Shown here: piece by piece, positions 34,686 to 42,929 of the stretch
How positions within the stretch are numbered: the first letter of the stretch is position 1
Layout of the letters: each line of letters begins with the position of its first letter
Assembly (NCBI RefSeq): GCF_006494365.1
Contig: NZ_VHIP01000007.1
Coordinates: forward strand, 186,001 to 250,000
Reading direction: 5' to 3'
DNA length: 64,000 nucleotides
Source of the DNA: Aestuariibacter sp. GS-14
Lineage (GTDB): Bacteria > Pseudomonadota > Gammaproteobacteria > Enterobacterales > Alteromonadaceae
Notes under the pieces: generated by a model
Database searches by the model: none
The model's input: only the letters and a program-made list of their open reading frames with translations
What the model was told of the DNA's origin: nothing
Program-made: the position numbers and the translations under genes

Positions 34686-37190
34686 TTACTGTGCTAGTGG
34701 TGAGTGAAGCTGCACCACTCTGCTGGTCTTGTTGGTATACAGTACCCGGGCTCGTACCATCATGGCTTCACCTATGCGCAGCGGCGCAGAGTAGCGGTGC
34801 CAGTGGACGCCGTCAGGGCTGTATTCCAGTGCCAGGTTGGGGAGTAGGGCACGTAAAAACAGTTGTTCATTGTCTTGCTTCACGCCCGGTGGAGGAACAC
34901 GAACATTGATATCGTGGGCTATCAGGCGCGGGTAATGCCGTGTTGCCATGGCATGGGCAAATGATGCATAGTCGTTGTTCACTTCCCCGGCAAAGTTAGG
35001 CTGAGCCACCTTGCCTTCCCAGTCAGCGTGATGCCAGGCGCGTTCGGCAAATGCCAGCAGTCGTGGGAAGAGCATGTATTCCACGCTGTCGGGCGTGCGG
35101 GTTACTTCGGTCCAAAGTTGAGACTGCATGCCTGCAATGGGGAAGTCCCCCGATACCGGCGTATCTTCATAGGTTTTACCCATTCTGTCGGTCCAAAGCT
35201 GTGCCATTTGATGCATATCTTCTGGCATAAACTCGAACACTTTGCGAAGCGAGACTGACTTAGCTGCCCAATAATAGCCAGGCTCGAGCGGGTTGTTCTG
35301 GTATGGAAAATCAAAGTACAGCACGTCGGGTAAACTCAGTACCGTGGGCACCTTGGCATGCAGCCAGTGCGACACGGTTTTGGTGGCGCCCCAGAACAGG
35401 GTGTCCCATACGTTTACTTGTATTTGACTGTTGGTCAGGGCGGGTAACGCTTTGTCCATGCCATCGCTCCAGCCTGCCATGGTGAGCCCGTATCGATTAC
35501 CCAGTTTTACCACCCGCTCAATGAACATTCCGGTGAGGTTTTCCTGATCCACACCGCTTGCCAAACAGGCCGGAGATTGGGTCCATGCCCCGGCGGTTTC
35601 ATCTGCGCCCATGTGATAAGTGCGCAGCGGCACACCAGCCTCTGCATGCATCACTTTGAGTTCGTTAAGGACTTTATCTAAAAAGCGATAGGTACTGTCG
35701 ATACAGGGATTCAGCGTATTGTCGTTGTAGAACTGTATCGAGCGGTATTGCGATGGGTCACCCGGCTCGGTGAGCAGGTACATGCGGGCCTGCTCGGGTT
35801 TACCTTGCGCCATCAGTTTGTTGTAGCGAACCTGCATCGACTTCACGGCAGCACGAACGTGCCCGGGCATATCAAACGACGGAATAACTTCGATGCCCAG
35901 GTTGTTTGCCTGTACCAACAGTTGCTGATAATCCGCAATCGTCAGGTAGCCATTATTGGGGCTGTTACGATCTGGCCCTGCACCTAATTGAGGTAGCAGA
36001 CACTGTTGCTCGCTAAGATCATGGCAGCGATAAGCGCCAATGTCAGTTAACTCAGGTAGTCCTGGAATTTCCAATCGCCAGCCTTCGTCGTCGCTAATGT
36101 GTAGGTGCAACTTATTGAGCTTGAGAATGGCCATTTGCTCAATAATGGTGGTAAGTACTTGCTTACCGTTAAAGTTTCTCGCGATATCGATATGTACGCC
36201 GCGATAGTCAAATCGCGGTGCGTCTTCGATGTGCGTGTAATTAACGCGCTTGGTTTGCGGGTCTACTAACTGCGCCAGGGTTACCAATGCATAACCGGCT
36301 GCGTGTTCCGATGCGGCATGAATGGCTATGCCGGTTTCGTTGACTGTTAAGCGGTAGGCGTCCTGGTTGTTTAAGTCGCTAAAATCGCTTTCGTTAATGC
36401 GTATATCAACAGGCGCATAGTCAGTTTGCTCACCGACTGATAATCCCAATTGTGCTAATAACGGTTGCCATGCTGTTAATGCGGGCAAAGCTTGGGGTAG
36501 CCGGATACCTGTCAGGCTAAGAAATCCCAATTGTTCTGACTGCGATGTCACCTGCGGAATAATACGGTTGCGTGATTCCACTGCCCATTGCGCAGGCGCT
36601 TGATCATAGTCGTATTGCGCAGTTTCAAAGGGCAGGTTGTCGTCGTTGTTTCTGCGGTACTGTTCTGGCTTTGTCCAGCGCTGGGCATGGCCTGCTACAG
36701 GTAACTGTGAGTCAGCCCTGTGTTGTAGCTGTGTGCTGTCGATGACCACAGGTTCTAACTCACCTGAAACCAGATAATAATTGGGCATCACATCGGAGCG
36801 CGAGGCGTGCCAGAACGGCGCTTTAATGTTGATTGCTATCGAGGTGTTGGTATTTACCTCTTCCAAAAAATCGATGCGGTGCAAGTCGCCATTTATGTGG
36901 GTTACGCTTATGTTAGTGCTTTCGGCTACTGCATCGGCAATGGGCGACATATGGCTAAAGTACAGCGATGTGCCCTGGGCTACCGGAATATCCTGCGTAG
37001 ATAACGTAAGCTGGGCAGTGAAACACTTGCCTTCCATGATGTCGGTGTTGCAAGGCACCTGTGCAATATTGTTTTGCACCTGGTAGCTCACAATCAGAGT
37101 GCGTCCCAGTTGATTGAGTTCGGGCTGTGTGGTTGCCAGTGCTTGTGCGCTCGCCAGGCACAATAGCCATCCCAGATAGTTCTTCATCAT
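34686..37190 (-). CDS. Beta-N-acetylhexosaminidase (GH20)
   Basis: An 834-residue secreted enzyme: signal MMKNYLGWLLCLASAQALA, an N-terminal chitobiase-type carbohydrate domain, a GH20b-like region (~200-320), the catalytic GH20 barrel (HIDIARNFNGKQVL; LHLHISDDEGWRLEI) with the acid/base pair D530-E531 in HMGADETAGAW, and a C-terminal CHB_HEX_C-like domain. It should cut chitobiose and related oligosaccharides to GlcNAc in the periplasm. The start ATG 37190 follows a GTG two codons earlier; the strand order places it between the TonB receptor and nagK. Confidence 0.93.
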   Translation of the reverse strand: MMKNYLGWLLCLASAQALATTQPELNQLGRTLIVSYQVQNNIAQVPCNTDIMEGKCFTAQLTLSTQDIPVAQGTSLYFSHMSPIADAVAESTNISVTHINGDLHRIDFLEEVNTNTSIAINIKAPFWHASRSDVMPNYYLVSGELEPVVIDSTQLQHRADSQLPVAGHAQRWTKPEQYRRNNDDNLPFETAQYDYDQAPAQWAVESRNRIIPQVTSQSEQLGFLSLTGIRLPQALPALTAWQPLLAQLGLSVGEQTDYAPVDIRINESDFSDLNNQDAYRLTVNETGIAIHAASEHAAGYALVTLAQLVDPQTKRVNYTHIEDAPRFDYRGVHIDIARNFNGKQVLTTIIEQMAILKLNKLHLHISDDEGWRLEIPGLPELTDIGAYRCHDLSEQQCLLPQLGAGPDRNSPNNGYLTIADYQQLLVQANNLGIEVIPSFDMPGHVRAAVKSMQVRYNKLMAQGKPEQARMYLLTEPGDPSQYRSIQFYNDNTLNPCIDSTYRFLDKVLNELKVMHAEAGVPLRTYHMGADETAGAWTQSPACLASGVDQENLTGMFIERVVKLGNRYGLTMAGWSDGMDKALPALTNSQIQVNVWDTLFWGATKTVSHWLHAKVPTVLSLPDVLYFDFPYQNNPLEPGYYWAAKSVSLRKVFEFMPEDMHQMAQLWTDRMGKTYEDTPVSGDFPIAGMQSQLWTEVTRTPDSVEYMLFPRLLAFAERAWHHADWEGKVAQPNFAGEVNNDYASFAHAMATRHYPRLIAHDINVRVPPPGVKQDNEQLFLRALLPNLALEYSPDGVHWHRYSAPLRIGEAMMVRARVLYTNKTSRVVQLHSPLAQ

Positions 37191-37300
37191 ACTCACTGCC
37201 AGGTAAAAGAGTGTCGTTGTAATTATGGGTGTAGATGGGGCAGCTTATCAGGGATAAGACAAGCTGCCCATTAGCTGGTGGCTACCAGCGATGGCCGGGC

Positions 37301-40030
37301 TTAGAAGCTCATGCTCGCGCCCACAAACAGTCTGCGGCCGTTGGCACTTTGCGTGCCGCCAAGGCGCAGTCCGTCACTTTCCCTTACGTAGTAGTTTTCC
37401 CAAATTTCATCGGTAAGGTTGAGCGCTTCTGCTTTGATGGTCAGGTTTTCACTGTATTGCCAGCTAACCTGCGCATCTAGCTGAGCTTGTTCGTCGCGGT
37501 AGCGAGGACCAATCTCGGTTTGCGCAATAAAGTACTCTGAACGGTAGTTGTAGTTTAAGCGCGCGCTATACTCGTCTGCTTCGTAGTACACACCAATGTT
37601 GAACGAGTTCTTAGAGGTGTTCGGGAAGCTTACGGTACGGGTAGACAGGGTAGCGCCCACAATATTACCTGCATCGTCATACACAGCGGCCGCTTCATCA
37701 ATTTCGGCATCTGCTACGTCGGTGTAGGTATAGTTGAAGTAACCACCAAAGCCGTTTTCAAACGCGTGTTGCAATTGGAATTCAAAGCCTTCAATTGCCG
37801 TTGTGCCACCGTTTTCAGGCGTGCTCAGCTGATTGATTTGCTGGCCGTTGATTTCTTTTGCCACGGTTTTGGTAAAGATGAAGTCGCTGATGTCTTTCTT
37901 GAACAAGGTGAAAGAGACCAGTGACGCGCTGTCGTAATACCATTCCACACCGGCTTCAAACTGGTTGGCTGTGAGTGGATTCAGACCTGGGTTACCCGCT
38001 GTACCTGAACTGGTTTCTGGTGTCAGGTTAACCGCTGGAGCCAATTGGAACGGCGCCGGGCGGGTGATTACTCGTGATGCCGCAAAGCGCAGCACAACAT
38101 CTTCAGACAGGTCGTAAGCGATGTTTGCACTTGGCAGCCATTCGTTGTAATCACCGTCGTAAGCCACTGCCTGGCCACTGTTCAGATCGAACCCTTTTGA
38201 CGTTGAGTCGGTTTCAACATAGCGCAAGCCAATGTTACCGCGCAGGCCATCAGTTGCGAATTTCGCCATGACATATAGCGCAGTGATGTCTTCTTCGATA
38301 TCAAATGACGCATCTTTCAGATATACGTCGGAATTACGGCACAGACCACCTGAATTGCTGTCGTTACACTCTGCTACGGCATACAGCGCATTGTACATGG
38401 CGGTTTTATCCGGCATGAAGTAGCTGGCGGCTACGCCGTTAGTTTGTGCATGCTCTACATTTACCATATCGCCAGACCAGAAATCACTTGCCGGGCCCAG
38501 GCTGCCTTCACCAGTAGGGGCAAGGTTCGCCAAGTCAGTGCGGTAACGGTGCTGACCAAAGCTACGGTCACGCATTTTTAAACCGGTTTTGATTTCAGTT
38601 ATGGCGCCCCACTCAACAAAGTGTGAGTAGTCGAGTTGCAGATAGTTTTCTTTATCTTCTGTGCTGTTAACCTGATCGAAGATACCGCCTAACCACATTT
38701 CATCGCCGGGATTCGCTAACCAAGGGCTTGCAGAGGTGAAATCAATATACGGGTTAGCGCCGCCTGGATTGTAGAAGTCAAAGTTGGCGCGCTCGTCGTC
38801 TGGTGTTACCCAAAACTCAGTAAAGAAATCTCGGTTTGTACCTTCGCCCGTTGTGGTACCCAACTGGAAGTGCAACTGGCCACTTGGCAGAGTATAGCGA
38901 CCTTCAATGTCGAGTAATTCAGTAGACATTTCTGAACCGTCACGGAAGATGTTGTCGTAAGCCATATGGCGGGCCCAGCCCGGACGCTGCGGTAAACCGG
39001 TTACTTCCAGAGATTCTACTACGCCGTTACTTACTGTACCGCTGTTGGTGTCTTCGCCCATGTAGGCAATACCGCGGAACGGAATACCAATCAGGTTAGA
39101 GTTGACGTTGTCGGCTTCCATGGTGGATGAAAGATAGTGAACAGAGATGTCCAGATCGTCAGTGGGAAGCCATTGTGCAGTTACGTCGATACCCTGACGT
39201 TTACGATCCTGCTTAAACAATGCTGAACCCATACCCCATGGAATAGCGCCTTTGCTGCTGGCACCTTGTGGGGCTTCGATCAGTGGGTCGATACGTGGAA
39301 TACTCGGACCAAACCAACCAAAATCTTCATTCGTTTCGCGGTGAACGGTACGCTGCTGATAACTGCCTGACACTAAAATACCAAACGTGCCGTCGTCGTT
39401 TTTCCAACTGTAAAGGCCTGAAAGCGATGGATCCGTTTCGGTAGAAATATCGTTATACTGAGCTTCTACCGATACCTGTGCGGAATTGGCATCCAGGTCC
39501 AATGGCTTGCGGGTACGCAGAATTACCGTGCCACCCAGCGCGCCTTCGTCGAGGTCGGCTTGAGATGATTTATACACTTCAAGGCCTGCTACCATTTCAG
39601 ATGCCAGGATCTCAAAGTTAAAGTTACGCGTTGCGTCTGACAGCACGAACCACTGCGCCGTACCCACTGCCTGACCGTTCACCAATGTCAGGTTTTGGTC
39701 TGGCTGTACGCCACGGATGGTCACACCCTGACCTTCACCAAAGTCACGGTTGATAGTCACACCCGGGATACGGGATAAAGACTCCGCCACGTTTTTGTCG
39801 GGGAACTTACCAATGTCTTCTGCGGTAATGGCATCAACTACTGAATCAGAAAAGCGCTTGGTATTGATATTGGCTTTCTGACTGGCACGAATGCCACGTA
39901 CTTCAATGATTTCTGTCGTATCGGCACCTTCTTGCGCAATTGCGCAAGGTACTGCAGTGGCTGCCATTGCTCCGACGGTGAAGGCGAGACGTAGCCCGCG
40001 AGTTAGTGTATTTATTTTATGTTGTTTCAT
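37301..40030 (-). CDS. TonB-dependent receptor for chito-oligosaccharides (NagR regulon)
   Basis: A 909-residue receptor of the long TonB-dependent class common in Alteromonadales and Xanthomonads. It has a signal ending CAIAQ, TonB box EIIEVRGIRASQ, plug motifs VAESLSRIPGVTINRDFGEG and LTLVNGQAVGTAQWF, and a barrel ending ...FVGASMSF. ATG 40030 has AAGGA 8 bases upstream. It heads a same-strand chain with hexosaminidase, nagK, nagB, nagA and nagP, and three NagR-like operators lie just upstream. The ligand is inferred from context. Confidence 0.93.
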   Translation of the reverse strand: MKQHKINTLTRGLRLAFTVGAMAATAVPCAIAQEGADTTEIIEVRGIRASQKANINTKRFSDSVVDAITAEDIGKFPDKNVAESLSRIPGVTINRDFGEGQGVTIRGVQPDQNLTLVNGQAVGTAQWFVLSDATRNFNFEILASEMVAGLEVYKSSQADLDEGALGGTVILRTRKPLDLDANSAQVSVEAQYNDISTETDPSLSGLYSWKNDDGTFGILVSGSYQQRTVHRETNEDFGWFGPSIPRIDPLIEAPQGASSKGAIPWGMGSALFKQDRKRQGIDVTAQWLPTDDLDISVHYLSSTMEADNVNSNLIGIPFRGIAYMGEDTNSGTVSNGVVESLEVTGLPQRPGWARHMAYDNIFRDGSEMSTELLDIEGRYTLPSGQLHFQLGTTTGEGTNRDFFTEFWVTPDDERANFDFYNPGGANPYIDFTSASPWLANPGDEMWLGGIFDQVNSTEDKENYLQLDYSHFVEWGAITEIKTGLKMRDRSFGQHRYRTDLANLAPTGEGSLGPASDFWSGDMVNVEHAQTNGVAASYFMPDKTAMYNALYAVAECNDSNSGGLCRNSDVYLKDASFDIEEDITALYVMAKFATDGLRGNIGLRYVETDSTSKGFDLNSGQAVAYDGDYNEWLPSANIAYDLSEDVVLRFAASRVITRPAPFQLAPAVNLTPETSSGTAGNPGLNPLTANQFEAGVEWYYDSASLVSFTLFKKDISDFIFTKTVAKEINGQQINQLSTPENGGTTAIEGFEFQLQHAFENGFGGYFNYTYTDVADAEIDEAAAVYDDAGNIVGATLSTRTVSFPNTSKNSFNIGVYYEADEYSARLNYNYRSEYFIAQTEIGPRYRDEQAQLDAQVSWQYSENLTIKAEALNLTDEIWENYYVRESDGLRLGGTQSANGRRLFVGASMSF

Positions 40031-40069
40031 CACTCAAATCCTTGTTCTTGTAAGGAATGTTCTCAGAAG

Positions 40070-40087
40070 AATGACAACGCTGTCATT
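40070..40087. promoter_or_regulatory. NagR operator 1
   Basis: AATGACAACGCTGTCATT, two 7-base arms AATGACA/TGTCATT around a 4-base centre, a typical LacI-family operator. It lies 40 bp upstream of the receptor gene start, in the divergent region with nagR. Confidence 0.75.
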
Positions 40088-40101
40088 TGACTCACAAATA
40101 A

Positions 40102-40121
40102 AATGACAGACGCGTCAGATT
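40102..40121. promoter_or_regulatory. NagR operator 2 (degenerate)
   Basis: AATGACAGACGCGTCAGATT. The core TGAC-N6-GTCA keeps exactly the spacing of operators 1 and 3, but the outer bases are less symmetric. It sits midway between them. Confidence 0.5.
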
Positions 40122-40134
40122 TCTTAAAAAATGG

Positions 40135-40150
40135 ATGACAACGCTGTCAT
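40135..40150. promoter_or_regulatory. NagR operator 3
   Basis: ATGACAACGCTGTCAT, identical in sequence to the central 16 bases of operator 1. It lies 128 bp upstream of nagR, and its distance of 65 bp from operator 1 (start to start) is about six helical turns, which would favour cooperative binding or looping. Confidence 0.72.
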
Positions 40151-40277
40151 TGAGTGTTAACGTTACAACAACAAATTAACGTTTGCAAACACAAAAATTA
40201 AAAAGTCTGTTCAAAATTGTTGCAACATAATGAATTAAAAAGAATTATTTTTGGATAAAATTTAATCTGGAGGCGCG

Positions 40278-41306
40278 ATGTCTGCCACAATTAAAAGTGT
40301 TGCCGAACATGCCGGTGTATCCATTAAAACGGTCTCTCGTGTAATAAACAACGAAGGTACGGTTAAACCCGACACGCTGGCCAGGGTGCAAGCGGCCATT
40401 GACCTGCTTAACTACAAGCCCAACAAAGCGGCGCGGGATTTGGCCGGACGCGACAACTATGTGCTTGGGTACGTGTACGACAACCCTAACGCGTATTACA
40501 TCATCGATATGCAAAAAGGGATTTTAAATGAGTGCCGGGCGAACGGGTACGAATTACTCATTCACCCCTGTGATGCCAGCAGTCACGACATCATTCAGGA
40601 AATTCTTGGCATGGTGGACAGCGCAAGATTAGCCGGATTGATTCTGTCGCCGCCGCTCTCGGAAATGCCAGAAGTGCTATCTTCTCTTGACGAGAAAGGC
40701 GTGCGTTATGTGCGTATTTTGTCGGGCAGCGAAGCGCTTGAGAGCGGTCAGCCCTGCGTGCTGGTTAACGACTTCCAGGCGGCTTACCAAATTACTGAGC
40801 ACCTTATTCAGCAGGGTCATCGTGACATTGGCTTTATTGCCGGTGAAAAGCAGCACAACTCGACCATCGAGCGTCAGAAAGGCTTTGCTGCGGCGTTGGC
40901 TGCGCATGGATTGCCACAACATCCTGAATTCGTGATCGAAGGCACTTACTCGTTTGGTACCGGGGTTACAAGCATTGAAACATTGCTGAGCTTGCCCAAG
41001 AAGCCTACTGCGGTGTTTGCCTGTAACGATGAGATTGCGGCGGGGGCCTTATTTGGTGCGCGCATGCGAGGGGTGGATGTACCGCAAACCCTGGCGATTG
41101 CCGGGTTCGAGAACAGCCCATTCTCCCGGCAAACCTTTCCGCCGTTAACGACGGCTTCCCAGCCTACTGATAAAATCGCCCAGCGCGCGACGTCCACACT
41201 GATCCAGTCGTTGAAGGCTCGTAAGCTTGGCAATGACAAGCAAGCCATTCCGGCGCAAGTGTTTGTGCCAGAGCTGGTGGTTCGCGAATCAACTAAACGG
41301 TCGTAA
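40278..41306 (+). CDS. nagR: NagR, LacI-family regulator of GlcNAc/chitin genes
   Basis: A 342-residue LacI-family repressor: N-terminal HTH (TIKSVAEHAGVSIKTVSRVI, then hinge-like LNYKPNKAARDLAG) and a periplasmic-binding-protein-like effector domain. It is divergent from the receptor/nag operon with three LacI-type palindromes between. In related genera a LacI-type NagR controls this regulon, but the effector here is not shown. The GGAGG-type RBS (TGGAGGCG) precedes the ATG. It overlaps the halogenase-family gene by one base. Confidence 0.88.
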   Translation: MSATIKSVAEHAGVSIKTVSRVINNEGTVKPDTLARVQAAIDLLNYKPNKAARDLAGRDNYVLGYVYDNPNAYYIIDMQKGILNECRANGYELLIHPCDASSHDIIQEILGMVDSARLAGLILSPPLSEMPEVLSSLDEKGVRYVRILSGSEALESGQPCVLVNDFQAAYQITEHLIQQGHRDIGFIAGEKQHNSTIERQKGFAAALAAHGLPQHPEFVIEGTYSFGTGVTSIETLLSLPKKPTAVFACNDEIAAGALFGARMRGVDVPQTLAIAGFENSPFSRQTFPPLTTASQPTDKIAQRATSTLIQSLKARKLGNDKQAIPAQVFVPELVVRESTKRS

Positions 41307-42793
41307 TGATGAATCAAACACATCCGGCATCAGTTATTATTGTTGGTGGTGGTACCGCCGGCTGGATGTGTGCGGCGTATCTGGCGAAACAATGGGGCAC
41401 TAGTACTCACATTACCCTGATTGAGTCATCGCAAATTGGCACCGTTGGAGTGGGCGAGGGTTCAACGCCATTTCTAAAGCAGTTTTTTGCTGATTTGGGC
41501 TGGCAGGAGCAAGACTGGATGCCTGACTGTGATGCTACCTATAAAACCGGCATTGAGTTCGCCAATTGGACAAATAGCGCGCGTTTTTCTCAGTACTTCC
41601 ATCCATTTTTTACCCCTCTCGATCAACACACCGGCGAGCTGTTTTTTAATAGCTGCCAGCAGTTGCGAAGCGGCCTGGCAAATGCCGATGTAAAGCCTGA
41701 ACATTACTTTAGTGCCGCTGAAATGGTGCGAAAACGGGTTACACCGCAAAGCAGCAAATTACCCGGAGATATCGACTACGCCTACCATTTTGATGCCAGC
41801 AAATTAGCCCTGCGTCTGCACTCGTTCTCGATGAAACAGGGCGTAACGCATCGCGAAGGAAAAGTCGCAGAGGTTTATACCGAAGCAGGCAATATCCGCG
41901 GTTTGCGTATGGAGCAGGGCGATGTACTGCATGCGGATTTATACGTAGACTGCTCTGGCTTTATTGGCTTATTAATGAAAAAAGCGCTGAACGCGCCGTT
42001 TAAACGTTACCGTGATACGTTATTCAACAATGCCGCTGTTGCACTGCCCACAATGCATGGAAATGATGATCCTATCACGCCTCAGACCCGCTCGGTTGGC
42101 ATGGATAGCGGCTGGATGTGGCAAATTCCACTGACTACCAGAATTGGCAACGGCTACGTATACAGTGCTGATTTTTGTTCAGCCGACGAAGCCGAAGCGG
42201 CCTTGCGCAAGGCGTTAAATGTTGATGACGGCATACCCGCTCGCCATCTGAATATGGAGGTTGGACGCTTAGAGCAGCACTGGCAAGGTAACTGTGTTGC
42301 GATTGGCCTAGCTCAGGGGTTTATTGAACCCCTGGAGGCGACGGCGCTTATGCTGGTGCAATACGCGCTTTATCAATTGGTGGATGGTGTTGGCTCGGAT
42401 AAACCGTTGGCCAGGGCACAACAGGAATACAACTGCGAAATGAATCGCATGTTCGACGGCATTCGCGATTACATTGCTGCGCATTATTACCTGAACACCC
42501 GTACAGATTCAGCCTATTGGACTGCGTGCCGGCACGATATGGTTGTGCCTGACAATCTGCAGTATTTGCTGGAAAAGTGGGATAGCGGTGCCTGCTTCGA
42601 AACCGCGTTGGATCATCTTGATTCGGAACTTGTATACCTGCGCCCGTCCTGGTATTGCATTCTGGCTGGAATGGGGCGCTTTAATCAGCTCGATACAAGC
42701 CAGCCTGCGCCGGTTAATCGTGCTTCAATAGCGCACCTGGAAAAACTGGTTGGGCATTACTTTTCGCATCAGCAGCGCCCGCTAAGTGTCTAG
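41306..42793 (+). CDS. Tryptophan-halogenase-family flavoprotein in the nag regulon
   Basis: A 495-residue protein of the Trp_halogenase family: FAD-binding VIIVGGGTAGWMCAAYLA, GVGEGSTPFLKQFF with the conserved Lys, MPDCDATYKTGIEFANW, and GWMWQIPLTTRIGNG matching the WxWxIP region. Family members in TonB-receptor clusters of marine and plant-associated bacteria are common, but their substrates are unknown, and a true halogenase activity is unproven. The ATG overlaps the nagR stop by one base, so it is cotranscribed with nagR. Confidence 0.88.
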   Translation: MMNQTHPASVIIVGGGTAGWMCAAYLAKQWGTSTHITLIESSQIGTVGVGEGSTPFLKQFFADLGWQEQDWMPDCDATYKTGIEFANWTNSARFSQYFHPFFTPLDQHTGELFFNSCQQLRSGLANADVKPEHYFSAAEMVRKRVTPQSSKLPGDIDYAYHFDASKLALRLHSFSMKQGVTHREGKVAEVYTEAGNIRGLRMEQGDVLHADLYVDCSGFIGLLMKKALNAPFKRYRDTLFNNAAVALPTMHGNDDPITPQTRSVGMDSGWMWQIPLTTRIGNGYVYSADFCSADEAEAALRKALNVDDGIPARHLNMEVGRLEQHWQGNCVAIGLAQGFIEPLEATALMLVQYALYQLVDGVGSDKPLARAQQEYNCEMNRMFDGIRDYIAAHYYLNTRTDSAYWTACRHDMVVPDNLQYLLEKWDSGACFETALDHLDSELVYLRPSWYCILAGMGRFNQLDTSQPAPVNRASIAHLEKLVGHYFSHQQRPLSV

Positions 42794-42812
42794 AAATCGT
42801 GCTTAATGTAAC

Positions 42813-42837
42813 GAATTGTTAATAATTTTAACAATTC
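42813..42837. promoter_or_regulatory. 10-bp AT-rich inverted repeat upstream of the DUF5916 gene
   Basis: GAATTGTTAA-TAATT-TTAACAATTC, perfect 10-base arms with a 5-base centre, 20 bp after the halogenase stop and 93 bp before the next start. It could be an operator or a weak terminator; no T-run follows. Confidence 0.5.
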
Positions 42838-42929
42838 ACCGCGTGTCTTCTAAACTCTATCGACATTACATAGGAATTTTGTGTTCCTGTGGCATAGTCG
42901 CCCGCGGATTGAAGACAGTAGACACAACT

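Noticed and set aside
41306-42793. Gene as a secondary-metabolite halogenase in a biosynthetic cluster
   Set aside because: There are no synthase, tailoring or resistance genes around it, and it is tightly linked to nagR, so a classical natural-product cluster is unlikely.
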